64,000 nucleotides of DNA from CAZVBV01 sp964578905 (GCA_964578905.1 CAZOER010000002.1:1-64000), one strand, 5' to 3'; shown: positions 43,268-53,777, counted from the first letter of the stretch. Numbers and translations: made by a program. Notes: a model not told the origin generated them from the sequence alone.

Positions 43268-45604
43268 ATGAAACAAAATACTTCTTTCTCGTCATTGCCC
43301 ACAGGTGCACACTTGCATTTTGCGGAAGCTGGTGAAGTGAAGTTTGTTTTTGTGAATTTGGATAAGAACGAAACAATGGAACGGGCGGAAGTTGGATTTC
43401 AAGATGTTCAAAAAGAATTTACACTCCAACGAACAAAACTAGAACAACAGAATCTAAGTGAAGGAATTGTTTCTCGTCGAGTGTTGGAACTTTCTGATGA
43501 AATGAGAGCAAAGGCAACAGAAATTGCTGAGCAAAAAGTAGAAATGGAATTTCGAAGACTTGATAAGTTGTATGAACAAAAACTCGTGGAAGTCTATGGA
43601 TCAAGAGCGAAATCAACGGATGCCAATGCTATCAAGACATGGCTTCAGCAACAAGTGATAGGTATAAACTCGGATGTAAATATACGTCCTCCAGAAAAAA
43701 TAAAAAAAATAGAAGCGTTGATGGAACCTTTTATTCGGGAAGCTGAAAAAATTGAAAATAATGACAATTGGATTCAAAAGGGATGGAAAGCCTTAGGAAA
43801 AGGATTAGGGGCAGCAAAAGATGCTACGATTGGAAGTGATATTGATTGGAAAACTCGAGGAAATAACGCTCTGGGACTTGGAATTACGTCAATGTATGTC
43901 GTCGGAATTTTTGCAGGAGCAAAAAGAGGTGCCATGTGGTGGACTGGAGGTATTGCAGCAGCGTCAGCATCACTTCTTCCCGAGGGAACACGATGGACGT
44001 TATTTGCAGCAGATAAAGCACTTGAAGGTGTCGGAACGGGAGTGAATTGGACATTTACCCATATTAAAAATGGACTTGTCGGACTGGCGCGTACGGATGT
44101 GCATCAAATGTGGAGCGGTCAAACAGAAATAAATGAAAAAAGAACAGAAGTAATGGAGGGGATGTATGGAAAAAATATAATGAAACCGCAACTTCGACGA
44201 ACATTAGAAAATGGAGAGAAAGGAGAATTTCTTGTGACGGATAGTTTACATGCCAAAATTCAGAATCCTGCAAAGGTTGAAACATTGACGGATGATGAAT
44301 ACAAGGAACGAAGTGAAGGAGCAGCGCAATTTTGTGTAGAAATGATGGATCCATCACTTCTTTTGACACAGGAAGATGTTACGCCTGCACAAATGGAGAA
44401 GTTGAAAAATCTGGATCGTTACTCTGAATGGGATTCTGAAACACGAGAACTTATTAAACGAACGTTTGCGACAAAAGAAGCGGTTATAATGTGGAATTAT
44501 TTCATGTTGTCAGCGGACAAAGAAAAAGAACTGGTCCCTTTTGCAAACGCATTTGGAAAAGGATTAGAAAGAAAACAGATCATTGAATATGGAATGACTG
44601 AAAAACAGATAAAGGCGGAATTGCAGAGAAAATTAAATGAAATGTATCCTAATATTACGATTGATCTTATGGAGAAAACTCCAGAAGGAATTGCTTCTTT
44701 TATGAAGGAAGGGGGAATTGAAGATTTGTTAATAGCGGTAAGTATATTTATGGCAGGGGTGTATGGAGTTGTTGCAATTGGGGCTGGAGCCAAGGCGATT
44801 CGAGAAAAATGGAATGATAGAAACAACGAAACAAAAGAATCAAGGTACTTGAACAAAAGAACGAAAGCGAAAAAGAATCTTCAGAATATTCTTAATAGAC
44901 CGAATGTTGGAAAAAAAGAATGGAAAGATGCTTTGAAGTATCTATTTCGAATGGGAGTGATTCATGAAGGGGAGCAAAAAGAATTGGGTAAACTCAAAAA
45001 AACAGGGACAATTTCTGAACCTGGATGGACAGGGATTATTGCTAAGATGAAAGCAAATCAATTTGGAACGGAAGCAAATGTTGGAAGTAATGAAATCAGT
45101 GTTACCAAGCAATTGCAGGAAAAATTTTGGGCATGTGTTGGAAATAACAATCTTACAAAAAAGAAGCGAGCTGAAATTGGAGAGATTAATGCAGAAAATA
45201 AAATAGAAAGACAAAAAGCAGTAGGAAGGCTTAAAGAATTTAAAAAAGTACGTGAGGAGTATCAAGCCTTCTTAAAAGAGAATCAAGCGTATAGTCGAGA
45301 GCATTCATTATGGCAAATCCATATCGGTATTGCGAATAAGGGACGAAAAACAAAAGAAGTTTGGAAGCGGTTTAATGAATGGAGAAAAGTAAAAGGAAAA
45401 CAATCAAAACAAATTGATTCTTCTATTTTCAAAAAATACGCTGAAAATAGAACTATTTATGCTGATTTGAAAATATTAGGAATCCATCAAAATCAAGTTG
45501 ATTTACTAAAATCTATTTCCAAGAAAAAAGGAGCTCGAAAAATAGCGATTTATACAAAAGTAGATGAAATGTTGGGGATTCCTTTAAAAGGAACTTCGAG
45601 TTAA
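43268..45604 (+). CDS. 778-residue coiled-coil membrane protein, function unknown
   Basis: I do not recognise the family. Residues about 40-110 are charged helices. Hydrophobic segments lie near residues 200-240 (GLGITSMYVVGIFAGAKRG, TGGIAAASASLLPEG) and near 490-515 (IEDLLIAVSIFMAGVYGVVAIGAGA). Between them is a long mixed helical domain, and the C-terminal 250 residues are Lys-rich and helical. There is no signal peptide. It is the second gene of the unit that starts from the shared envelope-locus promoter, so I expect it to work with the 45983 and 48294 proteins. No enzymatic motif is visible. Confidence 0.75.
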   Translation: MKQNTSFSSLPTGAHLHFAEAGEVKFVFVNLDKNETMERAEVGFQDVQKEFTLQRTKLEQQNLSEGIVSRRVLELSDEMRAKATEIAEQKVEMEFRRLDKLYEQKLVEVYGSRAKSTDANAIKTWLQQQVIGINSDVNIRPPEKIKKIEALMEPFIREAEKIENNDNWIQKGWKALGKGLGAAKDATIGSDIDWKTRGNNALGLGITSMYVVGIFAGAKRGAMWWTGGIAAASASLLPEGTRWTLFAADKALEGVGTGVNWTFTHIKNGLVGLARTDVHQMWSGQTEINEKRTEVMEGMYGKNIMKPQLRRTLENGEKGEFLVTDSLHAKIQNPAKVETLTDDEYKERSEGAAQFCVEMMDPSLLLTQEDVTPAQMEKLKNLDRYSEWDSETRELIKRTFATKEAVIMWNYFMLSADKEKELVPFANAFGKGLERKQIIEYGMTEKQIKAELQRKLNEMYPNITIDLMEKTPEGIASFMKEGGIEDLLIAVSIFMAGVYGVVAIGAGAKAIREKWNDRNNETKESRYLNKRTKAKKNLQNILNRPNVGKKEWKDALKYLFRMGVIHEGEQKELGKLKKTGTISEPGWTGIIAKMKANQFGTEANVGSNEISVTKQLQEKFWACVGNNNLTKKKRAEIGEINAENKIERQKAVGRLKEFKKVREEYQAFLKENQAYSREHSLWQIHIGIANKGRKTKEVWKRFNEWRKVKGKQSKQIDSSIFKKYAENRTIYADLKILGIHQNQVDLLKSISKKKGARKIAIYTKVDEMLGIPLKGTSS

Positions 45605-45900
45605 GTATTAAATAAGAAGAATTAATCTTAAAAAAATATAAATTTCCCGGTTGGTTTTTTGTCACCCCGAATTTATTTCGGGGTCAACCCATGAAAATAT
45701 ATCAATATAGAAGAAAAACACGAAATAAGGATGTATGAGTCAAAGTTTGTTCGATAATTATTCGTTTGATCCTGAAACAAGTTCAGGATGACAAAGTAGG
45801 AATGGAATTATTAAATTCTGAAGCAAGTTGCTTCGTGATCTGTAATATCAGCATGACAAAATTAGAGTAATTCGAAGATCCCTGAATGAATCAGGGAATC
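45605..45900. repeat. Cluster of dispersed palindromes and copy 2 of the 32-bp repeat
   Basis: GTCACCCCGAATTTATTTCGGG (about 45660-45682), TGATCCTGAAACAAGTTCAG (about 45766-45790), a degenerate GAAGCAAGTTGCTTC unit (about 45818-45835) and the exact 32-bp repeat at 45868-45899. No gene is seen. Confidence 0.65.
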
Positions 45901-45933
45901 GTCTATTTTATATGCTTTAAGCCTTTTAAACCC

Positions 45934-45962
45934 TTGATTTTTCCTTTTATTCATGGTACAAT
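45934..45962 (+). promoter_or_regulatory. Promoter of the 45983 gene (copy 2 of the shared envelope-locus promoter)
   Basis: TTGATT and TACAAT are 17 nt apart with extended -10 (TGG). The predicted start is near 45969, giving a leader of about 14 nt. An AGGAG at 45964-45968 would lie before the transcription start, so it probably is not a ribosome site. Confidence 0.8.
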
Positions 45963-45982
45963 TAGGAGATTGATAAACATTT

Positions 45983-48172
45983 ATGAAATTTTTACGAAAA
46001 CTCATTTCACCAAAAGTATGTATTGCACTGGCTATCGCGCTTGTGATAGGGCAGTTTATCAGTCCGGAAGTTGCTATGGCGGTGACAGAAAGTAATGAGA
46101 ATGAAACACTAAAGGCCTTTGCCCAGTTGTTTTCAGTTTTTGTGAATATCTTTACGTTCATTTCCCTTGTCTTTCTCAATTATGGAGGAGATTTAGTTGG
46201 AACAGAGTTTTTGACAGGTCCAGATCCAATGGGAGCAATCCGTCCAATGTGGGTGATTATACGAAATATAACGAATGTACTCTTTGTATTAATTTTGCTC
46301 TTTTTAGCCTTTTCAAATCTATTCTCTTCTCTTGGAGGAGAGGGAGGAAATTGGACCATTAAAGAGAAACTTCCAAAGGTTATTTTGGCACTGATTGCGA
46401 TTAACTTTTCATTGCTCGGATTTCGAGTGGTTATTGATGCGGTTCATGTAGGAACGATTACGATCTTTTCGATTCCCGATAGCACACTTCAAGCAAAAGG
46501 GAGCGACAACCTTCAGGATATGCTCATTCAAAGAGTTGAAGTAGATGTAGATAAAGATGTAGTAAAATATGTGCCTTTTTATGAGGTTATGAATGATCTC
46601 ATGTGTGGTACTGACAAAGGAAATGAGTGGCACAGTGAAGGAAGAAAATTCAAAATAAATGAAGAAGGGCTTCCAGAAATAGATGCATCTGGGGAATATA
46701 AGGCATTAAATGAAAGTTTGTCAGATGACTGTTTCTTTGGAATAGATCCAACAGATATGAGAGTCGGAAGCCCAAAGAGTAGATCAGCACATAACTTATT
46801 TTTGGCTTTTGGGATTCAATTTCAAAAATTACAAAATCTACCATCATTGGCAGCACGTCTTAACGATTGGTCAGATGTATTTACGAGTGTGCTCTTCGTG
46901 AGCATCTTATCGTTAGCACAGGTTGTAGCATTAGCAGCGGTGTTTATTGCTTTGCTTTTGCGAATTGTTGTGTTGTGGGTAGCCATGGTGTTCTCACCAG
47001 CATTAATCGCAGCTGCGATTATGGGATTTGGTGGTGGAAAAGAAGGAACTATTGGAACACAAGTAATTACGAATCTTATTATGCCACTCAAGATTGCAGC
47101 GGCATTCTCAGTGTGTTTCTTGATGATGGATACAATGATGAATGTAGGCGAATCGGGAGTGGGAAACCTTATTAGAACAGGAGCCTCAATTTCAACGTTT
47201 GGAGCAACAGGATATGGACTATTATGGTCTATTGCGACTATTGTTGTATTCTGGAAGGCAGCCTTCTGGGCCCTTGAGGGATCAGCAGGAGAAGATATTG
47301 CCAATACTATTAAAGGAGGTGCAGAAACGACAGGGAAGTTCCTTGCAAAAGCAGGAACAGTGGATCGAGAATTCTTCCCAATGCCAGGTATGGATGGAGA
47401 AAACAAAGTGGCACTTTCTACGCTCTACAAAGCCGGTACAAGTGGTGTGGTAACTGCGCACAATAAAGCCATGGAAAAAGATTCACGAAGTTTTACAGAT
47501 CATGTAGGGCTTACTGATCCGGCAAAAACAGGCAATGTAGAAAAAATAAGAGATGCTATAGGAAACATGGGAACAGCAGGACAAGTAATGGCATCAGAAT
47601 TCGTAGATTTCATTAAAGAGCATCCTATCGAGGGACTTGATAAGAAGAATGCAACAGATACGTATGGAAGGTTTGGTAATGCTTTAAAAACACAGATTGA
47701 GAACCATGGAGGAGGAGAAGCTGGATTTATTGCTGGAATGACAAAGGATATACAGGGACAAAAAGAATACTTAGAAACACTTAGATCAAAAGGAGTATTG
47801 AGTACTATTACAAAAGAAGAGATTGAGGATTTGGATGGTAAAGGATCAGGGAAATCTTCTACAACAGCAGCTGTTGCAGATCAAAATAAACCATTTGTGA
47901 CGACAACGATAGTCAATGGTGTAAAAGAGTCAAAAGTTGTGTACTACAATGTTGATAGGTTGAAAGGGAATGGAGACGATGTTAAGGGTGATGTGGAAGC
48001 CATAAAAGCACTTCTCTCAGGAGCTGGTATTACAACAGATGAATTGAAAGATATTGAGGGTGCAGAATTGGTGAAATTCTCAAGTAAAATAGAAAACATT
48101 GATGGATGGGGAAGTGTTGATAAAGCTGATATTGAAAAGGCTTTGAAAGAAATTCAAACACCGCCTCAATAA
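45983..48172 (+). CDS. Polytopic VirB6/TrbL-like membrane protein
   Basis: A 729-residue protein with a signal-like first helix (residues 10-33, ending EVAMA) and about seven further membrane helices. These lie near residues 45-65, 88-112, 130-155, 295-325, 327-352, 360-385 and 410-435. The pattern of a TM block, an outer loop of about 130 residues with Cys (MCGTDKG, DDCFFG), a second TM block and a long hydrophilic C-terminal tail (from about 440) is that of VirB6/TrbL channel proteins of type IV secretion. No sequence motif proves it and VirB4 is absent here. It has its own promoter, near-identical to that at 42704. Confidence 0.7.
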   Translation: MKFLRKLISPKVCIALAIALVIGQFISPEVAMAVTESNENETLKAFAQLFSVFVNIFTFISLVFLNYGGDLVGTEFLTGPDPMGAIRPMWVIIRNITNVLFVLILLFLAFSNLFSSLGGEGGNWTIKEKLPKVILALIAINFSLLGFRVVIDAVHVGTITIFSIPDSTLQAKGSDNLQDMLIQRVEVDVDKDVVKYVPFYEVMNDLMCGTDKGNEWHSEGRKFKINEEGLPEIDASGEYKALNESLSDDCFFGIDPTDMRVGSPKSRSAHNLFLAFGIQFQKLQNLPSLAARLNDWSDVFTSVLFVSILSLAQVVALAAVFIALLLRIVVLWVAMVFSPALIAAAIMGFGGGKEGTIGTQVITNLIMPLKIAAAFSVCFLMMDTMMNVGESGVGNLIRTGASISTFGATGYGLLWSIATIVVFWKAAFWALEGSAGEDIANTIKGGAETTGKFLAKAGTVDREFFPMPGMDGENKVALSTLYKAGTSGVVTAHNKAMEKDSRSFTDHVGLTDPAKTGNVEKIRDAIGNMGTAGQVMASEFVDFIKEHPIEGLDKKNATDTYGRFGNALKTQIENHGGGEAGFIAGMTKDIQGQKEYLETLRSKGVLSTITKEEIEDLDGKGSGKSSTTAAVADQNKPFVTTTIVNGVKESKVVYYNVDRLKGNGDDVKGDVEAIKALLSGAGITTDELKDIEGAELVKFSSKIENIDGWGSVDKADIEKALKEIQTPPQ

Positions 48173-48276
48173 GCCTTAAGAGAAGAGAAAAAACAGAAAG
48201 GTTGTAATAAAACAATTTGACATTTTAGGCTAGGAAAACTATGATGCTCAGACTAGCTTTAGTGCCTTATTTATGG

Positions 48277-48282
48277 TATAAT
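48277..48282 (+). promoter_or_regulatory. Extended -10 of the 48294 gene (copy 3 of the shared promoter)
   Basis: The segment CCTTATTTATGGTATAATT resembles CCTTTTATCTATGGTATAATT and its sister at 45934. The -35 is weak (TAGCTT at 17 nt). The -10 ends 11 nt before the ATG. Confidence 0.65.
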
Positions 48283-48293
48283 TCTCTGATTAA

Positions 48294-51200
48294 ATGAAGT
48301 TTTTACATAACCAATTGCGAGACTTTGAAAACCGTTGGGAAAACGGACTCGTTTTTGTGGAAGGTGATGATGTAGAAGGAGCTCCCAATGCAGAAGATAC
48401 GGAGGAAGAAGAAAAGAAAACAAAACTGGAGGAGTCTCGTCTTCAACGAGTCTTGAAAGGAAGATTTTTGCACCTATCAGTAAATGATCTGGATAAGGTT
48501 GCAAAGGATGTTGAGAAATTAGATGACAACAGTAAAAGTAAAAAAATATTTGAAAAGAAATTTAGAGAGCTAACAGAATATTACATAACGCTTGTAACAA
48601 CAGATCCAGACAAACTCCCACCGCGGATTTTGTCACGTATTTATCAAACTCCAAAATTGAGATCGTTCCTTACTGCAAAAATGAAAGAAACGTTGCAGAA
48701 ACTTGCGGGGAGCCATCTTCGTACACTTGAAGAAATTGTATCAAGAAAAACGTCAACGTGGACCGGAGAAGAAGGCGTTCGTGTTTGTACTTTGTATCAA
48801 TCTCTTAAGAAAGAAAAAAGTAAAAGTACAGTTCAAGCAAAGCTTTTTGAAGAGACGAAAGAAAAACTGAAGCAAAAAAGAAAACAGGTTCTTGATAAAT
48901 TCAAAGTAGAGACTGTTGAGGGAAAGGTGAAGAGTGTTGTCGAGAAGGGGACGTCAGGACATCCACCAACAAAAGAAGAAAAACTGTTTTTATTGGAAAC
49001 GGCAAAATTGTTTCCTGATAAAAATGAGTGGCCAGCAGATGAAAAAGAATGGAATCACTGGACTGAGATAAAAGATACAACGCTTAAAAATCTCCTTGAA
49101 GACATTATCCTTGCTGATAAATCACAAGAGAAGGTAACACCAGGGAACTATCTTTTGTGGGAAGTGCTTCAGGAAGTTGATTTTTCAACAACAGAAAATA
49201 AAAAGATTCTCAGAAGTTTAAAACTCAAACAATCGGATGTTAAAAAAGCGATTGGGAGACTCTCTACTCGATGGAATGCGGTTCAGTTTATTGCATTTAT
49301 AAAAGCACAAAATGTACTGACCCCAGAACATTTGAAAGTCTTACAAGAAATCTTGGATGATGCTGATGGCTTCTTTGAAACAGGAGGAGTTCGTGCTTAC
49401 CCTGCAATGTCTCTCAAGGATCACGAGAAACTAGTAGCCGCTATAAAAGAACGAGTGAGTCTTGAAGAAAAGAGAAAACGGATCGAAGAACAAAGTTGTG
49501 AGGATGTGCGAGAGAAAGAAAGCGCAGATCCATCACTGACGAAGAAACAAAAAACGTACAAAGAGAATGATGAAAAAGAAAAAGAAACAAAGACGGGTGT
49601 TCAAGCACTCTTAACAGAAGATCGTTTAACGGAATTACTTTCACAAATAGAAACAAAGGCCGCAGCAATTCAGACGAAGCTTGATGAAGCACAAACAGAA
49701 CTTGCAGAAGATAATCTAAAGAAAGAGCGAAAGGAAAAGCTTGAAAATAACATTCAGCAATTCGAAGCAGAACTCTTTGTATTAAAGGGGGAAGGAGAAA
49801 AAAAAGGAATAGATAGCGAAATTACAGAGTTTATTGAGTATATAAAACGAGAGGATAAAGAAGAGAAATACGTAGAAGTCTCTGCAGAAAAATTAAAATG
49901 GATATTCAGAAAATTTGATAGAGTTGGAAGAAGTGTTACTCAAAAAATTTCTTTTATTGATGAGTGGCAAAAAGCCTATGAAGGATTTGAAATAGCGAAA
50001 AAAGATCTTGAAGGAAGTCGAAAGGCTTTGCTTGATGAAACGAAAATAACAGAAAGTACGAATAGTGAGATTGAAGCACTTGAGAAAAAAGAAGAACAAC
50101 TCCGACAAAAACAGGCTGAACTAATGAAAGAAACATCAGTTGAGGAGAGTTTAAATAACATCTACCGAGATCCAATTGGAGAAGGAAAAGAAATTCAAGA
50201 GGAATATTATAAGAAACTAGAGAAGAGAGTGAAGGATCACACGCTTACAGCGGCAGATTTAGATGTAATGTGGTCAGAAAGTGGAAAATACAAAACAGGG
50301 AAATTTAAGAAATACGAAGAATTTAGAAAAACATTTAGTGACAAAATAAAAACTTATCTCGGTGATCCGCTAACACTGGAAGGGGATAATGTGGAATCAT
50401 GGATAGCGAATTTAAATGAGAAATTATCCGATGTAGAATTGTTGAAATACTTCAAGGAGGATCTTGATGTTTTTAAATCAGCAGATTCTTTTGGAGAAGG
50501 ACTTCTTGATACGTCAGTTCTTCTACAAGGTGCAAAAATGCACTTTAGAAAAAAGATTAGAAAACATATTGAAGATGCGATTGAGAATCTTCGAGGAGAA
50601 GCGGCTCGAGAAGAATTTTCAAAATATTGGGATGGAATAGCAAAAAAAGCTGAAAGCAATAAAGACATGGTTGAACGTTCTGCTCAACAGCAAGCTCACA
50701 TTAATAGACAGAAAGAAATTAGTCGAAACGCTGAAACAGAAAAAGGGAAAATTGACGATACTCTGAGCGATGAAGACGTCAAAAGACTTAATACAGCTGC
50801 TGGAGAAAGAGAAAGAAAAGCTATTGAAAAAGCTCATGAAGTCGAAGTAGAAAGATATCGAAGAGGGGAACTTGTTGATTATCCAACAGGAAGAAAAGTT
50901 ATTGATGCAAATGGGGATGAAGTTGATGAAGTGGAAAAAATCTACATTCCTGGACAAGATGACCTCAATCAACTGGCTGCGAAAACACAGGAAAGTACCA
51001 AGGAAATCGAAAAGACTTCAATTGGTATAGCTCGAGAACTCGAAGCACTTGGAGAGGGTTTTAGTAAATGGGATGCGAGTACGGAAGAAGAACGAGAACA
51101 TCTGCATTTTTCAGAAGAAGGACTTCAGGAAAAACTAAAAGGACTCTTGGGTCAGTGGAAAGGATCAAGAAAGCAATTACGAGAGGGTATTGATACTCAA

Positions 51201-53768
51201 AAGGAAACCTGTTTACAACACGGTGAACTTCCTCCTCAAAGAGACAATTTTAATACAAACTTTGTAGAAAAATATTACAAAAACGTAGATACTGTTTTTC
51301 ACAGAGCTGATCGATTTTTCTCTGAACTGACTGCAGAAGTCGAATCAGAAGGTGGGTTTGCGAGAGATAAAGATTATTTCTCAATGATTTCGCTTGAATT
51401 ACGGTCATTATATGGATTGTGTGATTTAAAAGGAGGGGTGTTATCAAGAGAAACAGACCGACAAAAGAAAAACTTCAAGGCACAAGCCAAAGTAATAACA
51501 AGACTGAAGGAAGAAGGACTCTGGGAAAAAGAAGATTTGGATGAAAATCTTGAGAGTTTTAAAAATAAATTTCGAACACTTCGAGGTGAATATCATGAAA
51601 AATTCGCACGATATACAAGGAATGTAAATTCTATTAGTCGTGTTATTGAGGGAGATATTCGGGGCATGAAAGACAAGGAGTTCATGGAACGATATAAAAT
51701 TGATAAAGAAGCGGCACAAAAAATAGTACAAGGACATCAGGCACAAAAAGAAAACTTCGATGATCTTTGGAATGAAATGATAGGAGGAGGGGATAAAAAA
51801 GATTTCTTTAATCAAGATAACCCTGATTTCGAATCAGATTGGACTGCACAATACAAAGAAGCCGTTCTCAATGAAGATGGAGAACTTATGAATACAGCGC
51901 TTGGGCGATTTAAGGACATTGAAGCTATTACGAGCAATGTTGATAATGCTGAAATAGGTTCAGAAAAATTAGTCGATTGGTTAAAGAATTACAATGAAAC
52001 GAAGGGGCGAGAAAAAGGTGTCTTCGGTCGATTTAGATTTCATGCAGAGGAATTCTCTCTCTATGATTTGTATCGAACGATTAAAGAATCACTTGATGCT
52101 GCAGAAAAACACTGGAAACGAAATTCTGATAAACATGTAGCGAACCTGGGAACAACCTTCTGGGGAGATGATAACCGATGGGGACGAGAGTTTGCTCGTA
52201 TGGCAGAAGAATCAGAAAGTGCTCGATTTAAAGAATTTGAAACACAGTATCACGATCAACCAGGATGGGTGATCCTGAAAGCGATGCGAAAATCAAAGAA
52301 TCCAGATATGGTTCGAGGATGTATTAATCTTTTGTCTGAAAAAGGATTCTTGCGTTGGGACGATCCAATTTTATGGGAAGTGCTTAATCGTTTATCACGA
52401 AACACATATTTCAACATTCCAGGGGACAACGACCTAACACCGCATGAAAAATTAGAACGAGTAAAACTTGCGTGTGAAACTATCTGGACACCAGAGGTGT
52501 TCCGTCAATGGGAAACTGGTCTTGAAGGAAATCTCAAGAAAGCCAAAGAACAATATGATGGAGAGTTTGCAAAATATGAAAACGATAGTAACGCTCGTAC
52601 GGATATTATGGCAGGAATGCTTCAACGGTGGAGTCAAGGAGAGGTTGACGATGTTGACCCAGCTCGATATGAACATTTCCTTTTTGCATCATTCCGTGAT
52701 GGAAAGATGAATGGACAACCCGATCAACGATGGTACTTCCTTCTTATGGGAGTGGCCACACGAAATCCTCGAACGGGACAAGCTTTGATTTCAGAAGATG
52801 TGTTGATGCGAGTAAATAAAGAATTTTTGCAGAGATTCCCATTTGTTGACTTTTTGGCGGACAAAGAATCTCCAAAATTGAATGGACGAATTGTTCCGGA
52901 AGGAACACCAGGAGCCCGTGGAGGAGGTGGGGAACGAGCACTTTGGTGTGAGGAAGACTATAAAAATTGGGCACGAATGCTCGGAACGGGAGATGGAACA
53001 TTTAATCCCAAAAGTCCACCAGCAAGTGGAAAAACAGAAGCGTTCTTCTATCAAGTTATTAATGAATCGCTCACCTGTAAGCAACGTGTTCAACGTATGG
53101 GACGATTTGCGCAAGCACCCGATCATGATGATGGAGTGAACTATCAATTTGTATGGGACCAGAACCGTGTTATGGAGAACTTGAATCTTGAATCAACAGG
53201 ACGAGGTCAGTTTTCAGAGGACTTCTGGAGAAGTTGGTTGTCAGGGTTTGATAAATTTATTCGAAATAAAAAAGCGATGATTACCCATGGAGACATGGTC
53301 TGGGGAGGGCAAGATTTCTGGGATAAAGATCGAAAACGACACCTTCTTGAGATTGGAAAGAGTCTCAAAGTAGCGCTTACGGTAACGCAAACATTGCAAG
53401 GAAATAAGAGTACTCAACGAGGACCGACGACCTTTGATCAAGACGAATGGGAGAAAAAAAGTGATTATTCGATTAATGGAGAAGAGAGTAGAAATAATGT
53501 TAATGATCTGTTCCGATATATGATGCAGGAAGAGGGAACTGATGAATACGAAGAAATTCTTGATGCGAAGCTTCGAGATGAATTCGGAAAAGATGAAAAA
53601 CAACGACAAGGGCATGAACGATGGAGAGACGTGAATAGTAAAGTAACGAATTTATTGGATTCTGATGGTGGTGATACCTACTTTAGAAACGAAGACTTGA
53701 TTGAAAACGCGCTTAATACCTACTGTACAAGTTCCGCAAGTAGATGTTCAGTGGATTGTATTTTGTAA
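48294..53768 (+). CDS. Giant cytoplasmic coiled-coil protein (1824 residues), function unknown
   Basis: I do not recognise the family. There is no signal peptide or membrane helix. Residues 1-30 contain FENRWENGLVFVEGDD, then about 1,200 residues of charged helices and coiled coils (for example about 385-480 and 580-620, Glu/Lys-rich). From about residue 1290 the composition changes to a Trp/Arg/Gly-rich, probably globular region. This region includes GTTFWGDDNRWGREFARM, PGWVILKAMRKSKNPDMVRG, RWYFLLMGVATRNPRTG, RALWCEEDYKNWARMLGTGD, QFVWDQNRVMENLN and MITHGDMVWGGQDFW. A stretch SPPASGKTEAFF looks like a P-loop but lacks the first Gly/Ala. The promoter and position link it to the VirB6/TrbL-like protein and to the giant secreted protein that follows. 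Confidence 0.82.
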   Translation: MKFLHNQLRDFENRWENGLVFVEGDDVEGAPNAEDTEEEEKKTKLEESRLQRVLKGRFLHLSVNDLDKVAKDVEKLDDNSKSKKIFEKKFRELTEYYITLVTTDPDKLPPRILSRIYQTPKLRSFLTAKMKETLQKLAGSHLRTLEEIVSRKTSTWTGEEGVRVCTLYQSLKKEKSKSTVQAKLFEETKEKLKQKRKQVLDKFKVETVEGKVKSVVEKGTSGHPPTKEEKLFLLETAKLFPDKNEWPADEKEWNHWTEIKDTTLKNLLEDIILADKSQEKVTPGNYLLWEVLQEVDFSTTENKKILRSLKLKQSDVKKAIGRLSTRWNAVQFIAFIKAQNVLTPEHLKVLQEILDDADGFFETGGVRAYPAMSLKDHEKLVAAIKERVSLEEKRKRIEEQSCEDVREKESADPSLTKKQKTYKENDEKEKETKTGVQALLTEDRLTELLSQIETKAAAIQTKLDEAQTELAEDNLKKERKEKLENNIQQFEAELFVLKGEGEKKGIDSEITEFIEYIKREDKEEKYVEVSAEKLKWIFRKFDRVGRSVTQKISFIDEWQKAYEGFEIAKKDLEGSRKALLDETKITESTNSEIEALEKKEEQLRQKQAELMKETSVEESLNNIYRDPIGEGKEIQEEYYKKLEKRVKDHTLTAADLDVMWSESGKYKTGKFKKYEEFRKTFSDKIKTYLGDPLTLEGDNVESWIANLNEKLSDVELLKYFKEDLDVFKSADSFGEGLLDTSVLLQGAKMHFRKKIRKHIEDAIENLRGEAAREEFSKYWDGIAKKAESNKDMVERSAQQQAHINRQKEISRNAETEKGKIDDTLSDEDVKRLNTAAGERERKAIEKAHEVEVERYRRGELVDYPTGRKVIDANGDEVDEVEKIYIPGQDDLNQLAAKTQESTKEIEKTSIGIARELEALGEGFSKWDASTEEEREHLHFSEEGLQEKLKGLLGQWKGSRKQLREGIDTQKETCLQHGELPPQRDNFNTNFVEKYYKNVDTVFHRADRFFSELTAEVESEGGFARDKDYFSMISLELRSLYGLCDLKGGVLSRETDRQKKNFKAQAKVITRLKEEGLWEKEDLDENLESFKNKFRTLRGEYHEKFARYTRNVNSISRVIEGDIRGMKDKEFMERYKIDKEAAQKIVQGHQAQKENFDDLWNEMIGGGDKKDFFNQDNPDFESDWTAQYKEAVLNEDGELMNTALGRFKDIEAITSNVDNAEIGSEKLVDWLKNYNETKGREKGVFGRFRFHAEEFSLYDLYRTIKESLDAAEKHWKRNSDKHVANLGTTFWGDDNRWGREFARMAEESESARFKEFETQYHDQPGWVILKAMRKSKNPDMVRGCINLLSEKGFLRWDDPILWEVLNRLSRNTYFNIPGDNDLTPHEKLERVKLACETIWTPEVFRQWETGLEGNLKKAKEQYDGEFAKYENDSNARTDIMAGMLQRWSQGEVDDVDPARYEHFLFASFRDGKMNGQPDQRWYFLLMGVATRNPRTGQALISEDVLMRVNKEFLQRFPFVDFLADKESPKLNGRIVPEGTPGARGGGGERALWCEEDYKNWARMLGTGDGTFNPKSPPASGKTEAFFYQVINESLTCKQRVQRMGRFAQAPDHDDGVNYQFVWDQNRVMENLNLESTGRGQFSEDFWRSWLSGFDKFIRNKKAMITHGDMVWGGQDFWDKDRKRHLLEIGKSLKVALTVTQTLQGNKSTQRGPTTFDQDEWEKKSDYSINGEESRNNVNDLFRYMMQEEGTDEYEEILDAKLRDEFGKDEKQRQGHERWRDVNSKVTNLLDSDGGDTYFRNEDLIENALNTYCTSSASRCSVDCIL

Positions 53769-53777
53769 TTTTTGACG

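Noticed and set aside
45964..45968. AGGAG as Shine-Dalgarno of the VirB6/TrbL-like gene
   Set aside because: It is 14 nt from the ATG and lies before the predicted transcription start, so it would not be in the mRNA.
53019..53042. Possible Walker A (SPPASGKTE) in the 1824-residue protein
   Set aside because: The first Gly/Ala of the motif is Ser, there is no obvious Walker B afterwards, and the surrounding region is not P-loop-like.
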